A stretch of 64,000 nt of DNA from Aromatoleum aromaticum EbN1 (GCF_000025965.1 NC_006513.1:682001-746000), one strand, 5' to 3'; shown: positions 27,741 through 37,049, numbered from the stretch's first letter. The notes: generated by a model from the letters alone, not told the origin. Made by a program: numbers and translations.

Positions 27741-30519
27741 TCTGCGGCACGCACGACCCGCACGTGGTCCCGCACCTGAGCTTCGCTTGCAGGTCGTCGA
27801 AACCCGCGCCGCCGGCGATCGCCGCGGCGATGTCGCTCTCGGACACGTTCAGGCACGTGCAGACGATACGGCCGCGGGTCTTCGCCGCCTCCGGCGGGTT
27901 CGCCAACGGCGCGAGGATCCAGCGGCGCAGGTCCGCGGTCGGCTGGCGCTCAACGAGCACGTCGCGCAGCCAGCCGGCGGCCGCGGTCTCGCCGGTGAGG
28001 CGCAGGCCGACAAGGAGCCCGTCGTCGATGCGCGCGCGCTTCGTGATGCCGCGCCGGGTGTCGCTGTACGCGAGGCAATGCTCGTCGTCGAGCCCGAGCA
28101 AGGCGTCGAGTTCGGCGAGCCACTCGGGCGGAATCGGCTGGTGGTGCGCGATGCGCAGCACGACCGCGGGATGGTCGCGACCGGCGAGCGCGAGCGACGC
28201 GTAGCTGAAGCGCTCGAGCCAGGGCGCGAGCGCCGCCGCGCGTTCCAGCGCGAGACCGGCAGCATTGGCCATGAGGTCGCCCGCGGTGACCTTGCCAGCG
28301 ATCTCGATCGGCGCCGCGTCATCATTCCCGCTCCCCTCCTCGTCACCAGCCGCACCGGGCTCGCCGCGCATGATCAGCGCCTGGAACGGCAGCACCGCCT
28401 TCTCGACCTGCACCGCCGCATGCTTGAGCTCCGGCTGCTTCGAGTACGGATCGAAGTCGCGCAGCGTCAGTGCGTTCGCGCCGGCCGAGTTCAGGCTGTT
28501 GCCACCCCAGTGCATCGCGATGAATGCCTGGCCGGAGCGGATTTCCGACGAGGCTTCGGCGCGCAGCACGACATCGCCGCGGCGGCTCCTGACGTGCACC
28601 AGATCGCCGCTTTTCAGCCCGCGCAGCGCGAGGTCGTCGGCGTGCATCTCGATGCGGGCCTCGTCGACGTGGTTGTACAGCCGCGCGACCTTGCCGCTGC
28701 GGCTCATGCCGTGCCACTGGTCGCGCAGGCGGCCGGTCGTCAGGTGCAGCGGATAGCGCGCATCGGCGCGCTCGGCAGTCAGCGCCTGGGTCGGCACGAC
28801 GAAATGCGCCCGGCCGTCCGCGGTCGGGAAACGGCCGTCGGCATAAAGACGGGTACGGTTCGCCGCATCGACAACATTCGCGGCTTTGGGAAACGGCCAC
28901 TGCTGCGGCCCGGCGCTGTCGAGGAGGTCGTAAGACAGCCCGGTGATGTCGAGGTCGCGCCCGGCAGTCGAGGCCGCGTGCTCGGCGAAGATTTCGGACG
29001 GCACCGCGTACGGGAAGAGGCGCGCCGCCTCCTTGCCGATGCGCGGTCCGAGTTCATGCGCGAAATCGCAGACGATGCGCCAGTCGGCCCTCGCTTCGCC
29101 CGGCGGCGTCAAGGCGCGATGAACGCGGGTGATGCGTCGCTCCGAGTTCGTCACCGTGCCTTCCTTCTCGCCCCACGTCGCCGCGGGCAGCAGCAGATCG
29201 GCGAACGGCGCGGTCTCGGTGTTGCAGTAGGCCTCCTGCAGCACGACGAAGTCGCAGCGCGCGAGCGCTTCGCGCACCCGCTCCTGCTCCGGCAGCGACT
29301 GTGCAGGATTCGTGCAGGCGATCCACAGTGCCTTGATCCGGCCGTCGTACGCGGCGTCGAAGAGTTCGATCGCCGTCAGCCCCGGCGTCGAAGGAACGTC
29401 TTCGACGCCCCACAGCCGCGCAACCTCGGCGCGATGCTCGGGGTTCGCGAGGTCGCGGTGGCCGGACATCAGGTTCGCCATGCCGCCGACTTCGCGCCCG
29501 CCCATCGCGTTCGGCTGGCCGGTCAGCGAGAACGGGCCGCAGCCGGGGCGGCCGATCTTGCCGGTCGCGAGCGACAGCGCGATCAGCGCGGTGCCATTAT
29601 GCGTGCCGTGCGTCGACTGGTTCAGCCCCTGGCACCATAGCGACATCGCCGCCTTCGCCTCGCCCCACCAGCGCGCCGCGGTGACGATGTCCTCGGCGCC
29701 GCGCCGGCCGAGCCCGCAGACTTCGGCTGCGATCGCCGGGGTGACGTCGCGTACGTGGTCGCGCAGCGCCTCGAAGCCTTCGGTGTGCTCGCGGATGAAG
29801 GCGTTATCGACGTAGCCCTCCCACAGCAGCACGTTGAGCATCGCGTTGTAGAGCCAGATGTCGGTGCCCGGCAGGATCGCGAGATGCAGGTCCGCGGTCG
29901 CCGCGGTGTCGGTGCGGCGCGGGTCGACGACGATGATCTTCATCTCGGGGCGTGCGGCCTTCGCGTCCTCGATGCGGCGGAACGCGACCGGATGCGCGTA
30001 CGACGGGTTTGCACCGGCGATCAGCAGGCAGTCGGTCTGCGCGAAGTCCTCGTACGAACAGGGCGGCGCATCGGCGCCGAGCGTCTGCTTGTACGCGGCG
30101 ACGGCGCTCGACATGCACAGGCGCGAGTTCGAATCGATGTTGTTCGTGCCGATCAGCCCTTTCACGAGCTTGTTGAAGACGTAGTAGTCCTCGGTCAGGA
30201 GCTGCCCGGAGATGTAGAACGCCACCGAATCCGGCCCGTGCTCGCGGATCGTCGCGGCAAAACGCTCGGCGGCGGTCGCGATGGCCGTGTCCCAGCCGAC
30301 GCGTTCGCGCGCGAGGCCGCGCGCCGCGCGCAACTCGGGATACAGCAGCCGGGTCTCGGGCCGCGCGGACAGGTGCAGCGTCGCCCCTTTCGTGCAGAGG
30401 CGCCCGAAGTTCGCCGGATGTTCGGGATCGCCGGCGACGCCGGTGATGCGGCGACCGTCATGTTCGATCAGGACGCCGCAGCCGACGCCGCAGTAGGGAC
30501 AAGTGGCTTTCGTTTTCAT
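27703..30519 (-). CDS. nasA: Assimilatory nitrate reductase, catalytic subunit
   Basis: This is a cytoplasmic molybdopterin enzyme reducing nitrate to nitrite for nitrogen assimilation. The N-terminal [4Fe-4S] site is CPYCGVGCGV with the fourth Cys in GRLCTKG. The Mo-bisMGD domains fill the middle, with CQGLNQSTHGT and the C-terminal MHWGG segment of the MopB fold. A BFD-like [2Fe-2S] domain closes the protein (CTCLNV and CGTTCGSC). The ATG at 30519 gives 938 residues; the frame's earlier start at 30543 is possible. It is the last gene of the nirBD-transporter-kinase-nasA run, 31 bases after the kinase gene. Confidence 0.94.
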   Translation of the reverse strand: MKTKATCPYCGVGCGVLIEHDGRRITGVAGDPEHPANFGRLCTKGATLHLSARPETRLLYPELRAARGLARERVGWDTAIATAAERFAATIREHGPDSVAFYISGQLLTEDYYVFNKLVKGLIGTNNIDSNSRLCMSSAVAAYKQTLGADAPPCSYEDFAQTDCLLIAGANPSYAHPVAFRRIEDAKAARPEMKIIVVDPRRTDTAATADLHLAILPGTDIWLYNAMLNVLLWEGYVDNAFIREHTEGFEALRDHVRDVTPAIAAEVCGLGRRGAEDIVTAARWWGEAKAAMSLWCQGLNQSTHGTHNGTALIALSLATGKIGRPGCGPFSLTGQPNAMGGREVGGMANLMSGHRDLANPEHRAEVARLWGVEDVPSTPGLTAIELFDAAYDGRIKALWIACTNPAQSLPEQERVREALARCDFVVLQEAYCNTETAPFADLLLPAATWGEKEGTVTNSERRITRVHRALTPPGEARADWRIVCDFAHELGPRIGKEAARLFPYAVPSEIFAEHAASTAGRDLDITGLSYDLLDSAGPQQWPFPKAANVVDAANRTRLYADGRFPTADGRAHFVVPTQALTAERADARYPLHLTTGRLRDQWHGMSRSGKVARLYNHVDEARIEMHADDLALRGLKSGDLVHVRSRRGDVVLRAEASSEIRSGQAFIAMHWGGNSLNSAGANALTLRDFDPYSKQPELKHAAVQVEKAVLPFQALIMRGEPGAAGDEEGSGNDDAAPIEIAGKVTAGDLMANAAGLALERAAALAPWLERFSYASLALAGRDHPAVVLRIAHHQPIPPEWLAELDALLGLDDEHCLAYSDTRRGITKRARIDDGLLVGLRLTGETAAAGWLRDVLVERQPTADLRRWILAPLANPPEAAKTRGRIVCTCLNVSESDIAAAIAGGAGFDDLQAKLRCGTTCGSCVPQIRRLVAAGQRAA

Positions 30520-30550
30520 CAGGGCTCCGCGGGAGAGGCTCATCGTCGGT

Positions 30551-32338
30551 CTAGCGCCGACTGAGCAGGAACAACAGGATCAGGTTCAGCAGCAGCGACG
30601 CGGCGGCCAGGAGCTTGAGCGCGAGCGCCGGGTTGCGCGCGACGAGCGGCACGCGGCGATGCGTGGCGAGCGGGCGGTGGGCGCCGCGTTCGAGCGCGAG
30701 CACGAACTCCTCGGCAGTCTCGAAACGGTCCTTCACCTCGCGCGCGCACGCTTTCAGCAGCACCGCTTCGAGCCATGCCGGAGTGTCCGGGCGGTAGCGT
30801 GTCGGCGGCACCGGCTCGCCGAAGCGCGGGTGCTGGAACGGCTCGACCTCGCCGTACGGGTACTTGCGCGTCAAAAGTTCATACAGCGTCACGCCGCACG
30901 CGTAGAGGTCCGACGACTCATTCGCCGTCCCGCCATTGAAGAGTTCCGGCGCCATGTACGACGGCGTGCCGGGATTGTTGATCTCGCGCAGCTCTTCGGC
31001 GTCGGACGCGGCGACGCCGAGGTCGAGCAGGCGAAGCTGGCCGTGGCGGTCGACATGCACGTTGTCAGGCTTGATGTCGCGATGCACGATGCCGAGCCGG
31101 TGCAGGCTGCCGACCGCGCGCAGCAGCGGCCCACCGATCGCGACGAGCTCGTGCGGCGCGAAGCGGTGGCCGCGCGCGAGCCGCGCTTTGAGCGTCTCGC
31201 CTTCGTGCCAGCTCATCAGGTAATACAGCGCGCTGCGCGCATCGGCTTCCGCGACCGCGGGGAAGTTTTGCGACGGAGCGCGTCGCGCGAGCCATTCCTC
31301 GCGCAGCAACGCGCCGCCCGCCTCGTCGTCGGCCGCGTCGGGGCGCAAGGTCTTCAACACCAGTGCTTCATCGGTCGCGAGACGCGTGACGCGATACAGC
31401 AGCGTCACGCGCGATTCGTGCAGCAGTTCCTCTACCCGCAAGTCGTCGAGCACGTCGCCCGCCTTCAGCCGCGGAGGCAGCGGCAGGTGGCGCGCGCTGT
31501 CGTACCGGTCGCGCAGCGTGTCCGGCGGCACTGCCTCGACGTTCGCGACCAGCGCGGTGCAGTTGTCGGTCGCGCCGCGCGCCAAGGCTTCGAGCGTCAG
31601 CACGTCGGCCGCGTCTTCGGCGCCCGGGTGGCGCTTGAGGATCTCGATGATGCCGCCGTCGCCGAGCGTGCCCCACACGCCGTCGGTGACGAGCACGAAG
31701 CGATCACCGGCGGCCATCTCGCCGTCGTCATAGTCGACGGCGAGCTGCGCATCGAGTCCGACCGCACGGCGCAGCACGTTGCTGAGCTCCGGGTGTTCCC
31801 AGGTGTGGTCCTCGGTCAGGCGGCACAGCTCGCCCTCGCGCAGCAGGTAGGCGCGCGAATCACCGACATGCGCGACGTGGTAACGCCGCCCGCGCAGCAC
31901 GAACGCGGTCAGCGTCGTCGCCATGCCAGCGTACTCGCGCGACTTCGCCGACTGGGCGAGCAGCCAGCTGTTCAGCGCGCCGATCACGGCGCCGAGCGAT
32001 TTCTCGACGCTCCACGTGTCGGGTGTCGAGAAATAGTCCGCAAGCAGTCCGCGCACCGAATATTCGGCCGCCTCCCGGCCGCGCGCATGGCCGCCAACGC
32101 CATCGGCGATCGCGAGCAGCAGCCCCTTGGCAGCGAGCGGCGCGCCGTCGGGCGTCACCGCGCCGACGAAATCCTCGTTGCCGGGCCGCAACCCCTGCTG
32201 CGAGGCGTGGCCGAGCGTGATTTCGAGCGATTCCGCTGCGGCACGAGGCGACGACGACGCTGGGACGGGGACCGCCGCGTTCCGCAGCGGCACGGGAGCC
32301 GGCCTGAACCGCGAACTCGCATCGATGATCCGCGCCAC
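30551..32338 (-). CDS. Bifunctional PP2C phosphatase / Ser-Thr kinase, membrane-anchored
   Basis: A 595-residue fusion. Residues about 40-270 form a PP2C phosphatase with metal-binding motifs ADGVGGHARG, HVGDSRAYL and VTDGVWG. Residues about 280-540 form a Hanks-type kinase: catalytic Lys in LVLKTLRP, HRDIKPDN near 419, DLG in place of DFG, and SYMAPE. The glycine-rich loop is degenerate (LLHESRVTLLYRV, no GxGxxG). A single C-terminal membrane helix ends LLFLLSRR. Similar proteins sit in nitrate assimilation clusters of pseudomonads between transporter and reductase genes. Inference: it tunes nitrate uptake or reduction by reversible phosphorylation; the target is unknown. Confidence 0.9.
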   Translation of the reverse strand: MARIIDASSRFRPAPVPLRNAAVPVPASSSPRAAAESLEITLGHASQQGLRPGNEDFVGAVTPDGAPLAAKGLLLAIADGVGGHARGREAAEYSVRGLLADYFSTPDTWSVEKSLGAVIGALNSWLLAQSAKSREYAGMATTLTAFVLRGRRYHVAHVGDSRAYLLREGELCRLTEDHTWEHPELSNVLRRAVGLDAQLAVDYDDGEMAAGDRFVLVTDGVWGTLGDGGIIEILKRHPGAEDAADVLTLEALARGATDNCTALVANVEAVPPDTLRDRYDSARHLPLPPRLKAGDVLDDLRVEELLHESRVTLLYRVTRLATDEALVLKTLRPDAADDEAGGALLREEWLARRAPSQNFPAVAEADARSALYYLMSWHEGETLKARLARGHRFAPHELVAIGGPLLRAVGSLHRLGIVHRDIKPDNVHVDRHGQLRLLDLGVAASDAEELREINNPGTPSYMAPELFNGGTANESSDLYACGVTLYELLTRKYPYGEVEPFQHPRFGEPVPPTRYRPDTPAWLEAVLLKACAREVKDRFETAEEFVLALERGAHRPLATHRRVPLVARNPALALKLLAAASLLLNLILLFLLSRR

Positions 32339-32359
32339 GCCGCTTCTCCGGAGAACGCG

Positions 32360-33574
32360 TCAGATCTTCGCCGACGTCAGGTGCGCTGCACCCCACGTCG
32401 TGCGCCAGCGCGTCTTGACCGCAGTGAGCCCGACCAGCGCCGCGAGCGCGAGCGCGGCGAAGATCAGGAATCCGGATTGATAGCTGCCGGTCGCCTGTTT
32501 CGCGTAGCCGAGCGACGACGCGAGATAGAAACCGCCCACGCCGCCGGCCATGCCGACGAGCCCCGTCATCACGCCGATCTCCCTGCGGAAGCGCTGCGGC
32601 ACGAGCTGGAACACCGCGCCGTTGCCCATGCCGAGCGCGAGCATCGCGGCGACGAACACCACCAGCGCCATCCATGCCGTCGGCAAGCCGACGCTGACGA
32701 TGCCGAGAAACAGCGCCGCGAGCACGTACATCACCGACAGGCTCTTGATGCCGCCAATGCGATCGGCAACCGCGCCACCGATCGGACGCACCATCGAGCC
32801 GGCGAACACGCACGCGGCAGTGAAATAGCCCGCCATCTTCGCGTCGAGGCCGTATTGCGTATTGAAGTAGATCGTCAGCGACGACGCCAGCCCGACAAAG
32901 CCGCCGAAAGTGACCGCATAGAAGAACATGAACCACCACGCGTCCTTGTCCTTCAGCACCTTGAAATACTCGGCGAGCGGCTTCGCCGGCGGGCATTCGG
33001 GCGCGTCCTTCGCGACCGCGAGGTAGAACGCGAACACGACGACGAGCGGGACCAGCGCAAGGCCGAACACGTTCGTCCAGCCATATGCGATGGCGAGGCC
33101 CGGCGCGACGAGCGCCGCGATTGCAGTGCCCGAGTTGCCGGCGCCGGCGATGCCGAGCGCGGTGCCCTGGTGCTCGGGCGGATACCAGCGCGACGCGAGC
33201 GGCAGCGCGACCGCGAACGACGCGCCGGCGACGCCGAGGAACACGCCGAGGAGCAGCGTCTGCTCGAAGCTGTGGATGCCGAACTGCCACGCGACGAAAA
33301 GCGCCGCGATGACGATGACCTGGCCGATCGCGCCAGCCATCTTCGGCTTCAGGTGGTCGACGAGCACACCCATGAAGATCCGCAGGATCGCGCCGGCGAG
33401 CACCGGGATCGCGACCATCAGGCCTTTCTGCGCGTGATCGAGACCGAGGTCGGCGGCGATCTGCACGCCCAGCGGCCCGAGGATCACCCACACCATGAAG
33501 GCGAGGTCGAAATACAGGAAGGCCGCGAGCAGCGTGGGCGGGTGGCCGGCTTTGAGGAAAGCGTTCTTGTCCAT
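32360..33574 (-). CDS. Nitrate/nitrite transporter, MFS (NarK/NasA type)
   Basis: This 404-residue major facilitator protein has about twelve membrane helices. Family landmarks include the GPLGVQIAADLGL opening and a nitrate signature-like GIAGAGNSGTAIAALVAP, followed by AMLALGMGNGAVFQLVP. The ATG at 33574 (MDKNAFLKAGHPP) is chosen over the long open frame upstream, which belongs to nirD. It should import nitrate for the cytoplasmic NasA and NirBD enzymes encoded in the same run. Whether it also exports nitrite cannot be told. Confidence 0.92.
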   Translation of the reverse strand: MDKNAFLKAGHPPTLLAAFLYFDLAFMVWVILGPLGVQIAADLGLDHAQKGLMVAIPVLAGAILRIFMGVLVDHLKPKMAGAIGQVIVIAALFVAWQFGIHSFEQTLLLGVFLGVAGASFAVALPLASRWYPPEHQGTALGIAGAGNSGTAIAALVAPGLAIAYGWTNVFGLALVPLVVVFAFYLAVAKDAPECPPAKPLAEYFKVLKDKDAWWFMFFYAVTFGGFVGLASSLTIYFNTQYGLDAKMAGYFTAACVFAGSMVRPIGGAVADRIGGIKSLSVMYVLAALFLGIVSVGLPTAWMALVVFVAAMLALGMGNGAVFQLVPQRFRREIGVMTGLVGMAGGVGGFYLASSLGYAKQATGSYQSGFLIFAALALAALVGLTAVKTRWRTTWGAAHLTSAKI

Positions 33575-33672
33575 TGGGTTGGCTCCGGAATCGGTGGTGC
33601 GATCAAAAGGTTTGGCGGAAGGCGCTGCGCTCCTGGCTGCGTCGAAGCTTCGCTTTCCGCCCTGCGGCGCGC

Positions 33673-34026
33673 TTACGCCTTCAGCAGCACCAGCCCGTCG
33701 ACGAGCTTCACTTCGAACGGCTTCGTGCAACCCACGTCCGGAGCGGCAGCCTCGCCGGTCGCGAGCTCGATCTTCCAGCTGTGCAGCGGGCAGGTGACTT
33801 GGCGGCCATGGACGATGCCCTGCGACAGCGGCCCGGCCTTGTGCGGGCACTTGTCGTGCATCGCGAAGACCTCGTCGTCGGCAGTGCGGAAGATCGCGAT
33901 ATCGCCGTGCTTGGATGCGACGACGCGTGCACCGAGCACCGGGATGTCCTCGAGCCGGCAGATCGTCTTCCAGCCGGCATCGGCATCCGTATCGGTATGG
34001 GTCTTGCGAAGGGTCATGGCATTCAT
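33673..34026 (-). CDS. nirD: Nitrite reductase (NADH) small subunit
   Basis: NirD is the small Rieske-fold partner of NirB. The protein keeps a full Rieske-type ligand set, CPHKAG and CPLHSW, unlike the E. coli NirD, which lacks it. The start is ambiguous: ATGs at 34038 (overlapping the nirB stop as ATGA), 34026 and 34017 are all in frame; 34026 has GAGAAAG at good spacing and gives 117 residues. It directly follows nirB. Confidence 0.9.
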   Translation of the reverse strand: MNAMTLRKTHTDTDADAGWKTICRLEDIPVLGARVVASKHGDIAIFRTADDEVFAMHDKCPHKAGPLSQGIVHGRQVTCPLHSWKIELATGEAAAPDVGCTKPFEVKLVDGLVLLKA

Positions 34027-34034
34027 CGTCTTTC

Positions 34035-36506
34035 TCATGCTTCCAGGGTTTCGAATTGCGCGCGCAGCGCCTGGGCGGCATCGGCCGCGTAGCGCTCGGC
34101 CCACGGGTCCGTGTAGTCCTGCACCGCGTACAGCAGCCGCTCGTACAGGGCCTTCCGGTTCACCGCGTCCTCGACGACGCGCTTCTTGACGTGCTCGAGG
34201 CCGACTCGATGCACATAATGCACGGTGCGTTCGAGGTAGAAGCCTTCCTCGCGGTACAGCTGCAGGAACGCGGCCGAATACTCGAGCACTTCCTCGCGCG
34301 TCGCGACCTTGCACAGGAACTGCGCGACTTCGGTCTTGATGCCGCCGTTGCCCGCGACGTAGAGCTCCCAGCCGGAATCGACGCCGATCACGCCGACGTC
34401 CTTGATGCCTGATTCGGCGCAGTTCCTCGGGCAGCCGGACACCGCGAGCTTGACCTTGTGCGGGCTCCACATGCCGAACAGCATGCGTTCGAGATCGACG
34501 CCCATCGCCATCGAGCGCTGCGTGCCGAAGCGGCAGTGTTCGGAGCCGACACAGGTCTTCACGGTGCGGATGCTCTTGCCGTAGGCGTGCCCGGTGGGCA
34601 TGCCGAGGTCCTGCCACACTTTCGGCAGGTCGTCCTTCCTGATGCCGAGCAGATCGATGCGCTGGCCGCCGGTGACTTTCACCGTGGGGATCTGGTATTT
34701 CTCGGCGACGTCGGCGATACGGCGCAGCTCGGCCGGCGTCGTGAGGCCGCCGAGCATCCGCGGCACGACCGAGTAGGTGCCGTCCTTCTGGATGTTCGCG
34801 TGCGCGCGCTCGTTGATGAAGCGGCTCTGCGGGTCGTCCTTCGCCTCGTGCGGCCACGTCGAGATCAGGTAGTAGTTCAGCGCCGGGCGGCAGGTCGCAC
34901 AGCCGTTCGGCGTCTTCCACGCCATCATGTCCATCGCGGCGGGGATCGTCAGCAGCTTGTGGTCGCGGATCGCTTTCCTGACGTCGCCGTGCGACAGCTC
35001 TGTGCAAGCGCACACCGCCTTGTCGTGCACGCTGACCGCCTGGTAGGCGCCGCCGATCGTCGAGGCGAGGATCTGCTCGACAAGGCCGGTGCACGAGCCG
35101 CAACTGGAGGCCGCTTTCGTGTGCTTCTTGACGTCGTCGATAGTGAACAGGCCTTTCTCCTTGATCGCCTTGACGATCGTGCCCTTGCACACGCCGTTGC
35201 AGCCGCACACTTCGGCGCTGTCGGGCATCGCTGCGGCCTTGTTCTCGCCCTTGTGGCCGGCGTCGCCCAAGTTGTTCTGGCCGAACATCAGGTGGTCGCG
35301 GATCGCGCCGATGTCCTGGCCGTCCTTCATCAGCTGGAAGTACCACGCGCCATCCGCGGTGTCGCCGTACAGCACCGAGCCGACGATGCGGTTGTTCCTG
35401 AGGACGATGCGCTTGTAGACGCCGCCCTGCCTGTCGTGCAGCACGATCTCCTCGGTGTCGGCGCCACCGGAAAAGTCGCCGGCCGAGAACACGTCGATCC
35501 CGGTGACCTTCAGCTTCGTCGAGGTCACCGAGCCTTCATAGCGGCCGATGCCGAAGTTCGCGAGGTGGTTCGCGCACACCTTTCCCTGCTCGAACAGCGG
35601 CGCGACGAGCCCGTACGCGACGCCGCGGTGCGCGACGCATTCGCCGACCGCGTAGATCCGCGGGTCGGTGATCGTCTGCATCGTGTCCGAAACGACGATG
35701 CCGCGCACGCGGCCTTCGCCGCAGTGGAGGCCGGCGGACTCGGCGAGCGCGTAGTTCGGGCGGATTCCAGCGGCGACGACGACGAGGTCGGCGGGGATCT
35801 CGCCGCCGTCCTTGAAGCGCACGCCGGCCACGCGCCCGGCGTTGTTCTTGTCACCGCCGCCTTCGACGAGGGCGTCCGTCTGCTTCGCGAGCAGGAACTT
35901 CATCCCCTTCGCTTCGAGCGACGCCTGCAGCATGTCGGCTGCGGCGCGGTCGAGCTGGCGCTCCATGATCCAGTCCGCCAGATGCACGACGGTGACGTCC
36001 ATGCCGCGCAGCATCAGCCCGTTCGCGGCTTCGAGGCCCAGAAGGCCCGCGCCGATGACGACCGCGTGCCGATAACGGGCGGCGGCATCGATCATCGCCT
36101 CGGTGTCGGCGATGTCGCGGTACGCGAGCACCCCCGGCAGCTCCTTGCCCGGAATCGGCGGGATGAACGGCGTCGAGCCGGTGGCGACGAGCAGGCGGTC
36201 GTACTCCGCTTCGGTGCCGTCGCCGGCGATCACGCGCCGACGCACGCGGTCGATCTTCGTGATCCGCTTGCCGGCGTGGAGCGTGATGCCGTTGTCGCGG
36301 TACCAGCCGAGATCGTTGAGCATGATCTCCGGCAGCGTCATCTCGCCGGCGAGCACCGGCGACAGCAGGATGCGGTTGTAGTTGCCGTGCGGCTCGGCGC
36401 CGAACACGGTGATGTCGTACAGGTCGGGAGCGTGCTTGAGCAGTTCCTCGAGGGTGCGTACGCCGGCCATGCCGTTGCCGATCATCACGAGTTTCATTTT
36501 TTTCAT
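34035..36506 (-). CDS. nirB: Nitrite reductase (NADH) large subunit
   Basis: NirB reduces nitrite to ammonium with NADH via FAD, iron-sulfur and siroheme centres. The FAD fold starts IGNGMAGVRTLEEL. The NADH-binding domain has VIGAGLLGLEAANGL. Two BFD-like [2Fe-2S] stretches follow (CGCNGVC and CGSCTG; then CACTELSHG with CATC). The C-terminal sulfite/nitrite reductase half has the siroheme/[4Fe-4S] ligands in CVGSEHCRFGTQ and SGCPRNCAESG. At 823 residues it is full length. It heads the operon, with sigma54 and NtrC-type sites upstream. Starts at 36506 or 36497 are both possible. Confidence 0.97.
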   Translation of the reverse strand: MKKMKLVMIGNGMAGVRTLEELLKHAPDLYDITVFGAEPHGNYNRILLSPVLAGEMTLPEIMLNDLGWYRDNGITLHAGKRITKIDRVRRRVIAGDGTEAEYDRLLVATGSTPFIPPIPGKELPGVLAYRDIADTEAMIDAAARYRHAVVIGAGLLGLEAANGLMLRGMDVTVVHLADWIMERQLDRAAADMLQASLEAKGMKFLLAKQTDALVEGGGDKNNAGRVAGVRFKDGGEIPADLVVVAAGIRPNYALAESAGLHCGEGRVRGIVVSDTMQTITDPRIYAVGECVAHRGVAYGLVAPLFEQGKVCANHLANFGIGRYEGSVTSTKLKVTGIDVFSAGDFSGGADTEEIVLHDRQGGVYKRIVLRNNRIVGSVLYGDTADGAWYFQLMKDGQDIGAIRDHLMFGQNNLGDAGHKGENKAAAMPDSAEVCGCNGVCKGTIVKAIKEKGLFTIDDVKKHTKAASSCGSCTGLVEQILASTIGGAYQAVSVHDKAVCACTELSHGDVRKAIRDHKLLTIPAAMDMMAWKTPNGCATCRPALNYYLISTWPHEAKDDPQSRFINERAHANIQKDGTYSVVPRMLGGLTTPAELRRIADVAEKYQIPTVKVTGGQRIDLLGIRKDDLPKVWQDLGMPTGHAYGKSIRTVKTCVGSEHCRFGTQRSMAMGVDLERMLFGMWSPHKVKLAVSGCPRNCAESGIKDVGVIGVDSGWELYVAGNGGIKTEVAQFLCKVATREEVLEYSAAFLQLYREEGFYLERTVHYVHRVGLEHVKKRVVEDAVNRKALYERLLYAVQDYTDPWAERYAADAAQALRAQFETLEA

Positions 36507-36589
36507 GCTGTATCTCCTTGCGAATTCAGTCGGGCTGCCCGGCGTGCTGCGACGCCGCTGAGCGCGGCAACGCTCCCGACCGAGTTATC

Positions 36590-36604
36590 GCAAGACCAGT
36601 GCCA
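36590..36604 (-). promoter_or_regulatory. Sigma54 promoter of the nirBD operon
   Basis: On the minus strand TGGCACTGGTCTTGC matches the -24/-12 consensus TGGCAC-N5-TTGC exactly. The start would be near 36578, giving a leader of about 70 bases. Confidence 0.85.
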
Positions 36605-36689
36605 GCTTCACATGGATGATACAAAACACTGTTTTTATTATCTTTTATAAGATCACGTTCGAAAATGGCGTCTCCCGGGCTGCACGAAG

Positions 36690-36706
36690 GACACCAATCC
36701 GGTGCA
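36690..36706. promoter_or_regulatory. NtrC-like activator site upstream of nirB
   Basis: GACACC-AATCC-GGTGCA matches the NtrC consensus TGCACC-N5-GGTGCA at 10 of 12 positions. It is centred about 120 bp upstream of the predicted start, a normal enhancer distance. A TGCACC half-site follows at 36720-36725. Confidence 0.65.
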
Positions 36707-36869
36707 TTGTCCGGCATGCTGCACCACAACATGGCGGGCGGTATTGGCAGGCGTACTGTCCCGGGGCGCCTGCCAACCGAACTATATTGTTTCCAAATGT
36801 AATTCAAAAAAACTTTGCCCAACTTGTGCCGTAAGTTCCCTATGCTGACAGTGCGCTGTCGGCAGCTCT

Positions 36870-36952
36870 GAAAAAGGCAAACCCGTCGAAAGGCGGGGAC
36901 GCAAAATCACCGGTCTACAGGGGTCGCCCCATGACAGCGGGATTGCCAGGCG
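36870..36952 (+). promoter_or_regulatory. Class I cyclic di-GMP riboswitch (GEMM-I)
   Basis: The conserved core is present in order: GGCAAACC, a GAAA tetraloop (36888-36891) on a short stem, GGGACGCAAA, a second stem with CCGGTCTAC, and the closing AGCGGGATTGCC. GGCAA (36876-36880) pairs with TTGCC (36943-36947) to form P1. The tetraloop and its receptor segment are placed as in known c-di-GMP-I aptamers. It lies about 100 bases upstream of the protease ATG on the same strand. Confidence 0.92.
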
Positions 36953-37002
36953 ATGCAGTCGCTCTCCTCTCGGGTGGGGCTGTTTATCTGCTGTCCGCAT
37001 TT

Positions 37003-37041
37003 CCTCGCGTGTTCCACGGATCGGCCCGGAGAAACGCGAGG
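37003..37041 (+). promoter_or_regulatory. Predicted ribosome-site hairpin (riboswitch expression platform)
   Basis: CCTCGCG (37003-37009) is complementary to CGCGAGG (37035-37041), which contains most of the GAGGA ribosome-binding site of the gene starting at 37050. This would hide the ribosome site, so the riboswitch may act on translation. No T-run terminator is visible between aptamer and ATG. Confidence 0.5.
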
Positions 37042-37049
37042 AATCGAAG

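Larger units (their letters stand above)
36507..37049. other. 543-bp control region between nirB and the protease gene
   Basis: The left half carries the sigma54 promoter and NtrC-like site of nirB with an AT-rich stretch (36618-36655) between them. The right half carries the c-di-GMP riboswitch and leader of the protease gene. A 98-codon open frame on the minus strand (36822-36526) runs through the nirB control sites and has no ribosome site or family resemblance. Confidence 0.7.

Noticed and set aside
27556..29640. Large plus-strand frame antisense to nasA
   Set aside because: No motifs, no ribosome site; nasA on the other strand is unambiguous.
30503..34189. 1228-codon open frame on the plus strand
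   Set aside because: It runs antisense to nasA, the kinase gene, the transporter and nirD, all with clear motifs. It is Arg/His/Glu-rich without a domain: a GC-rich shadow.
36526..36822. 98-codon minus-strand frame upstream of nirB
   Set aside because: It crosses the sigma54 and NtrC sites, has no ribosome site and no recognisable features.
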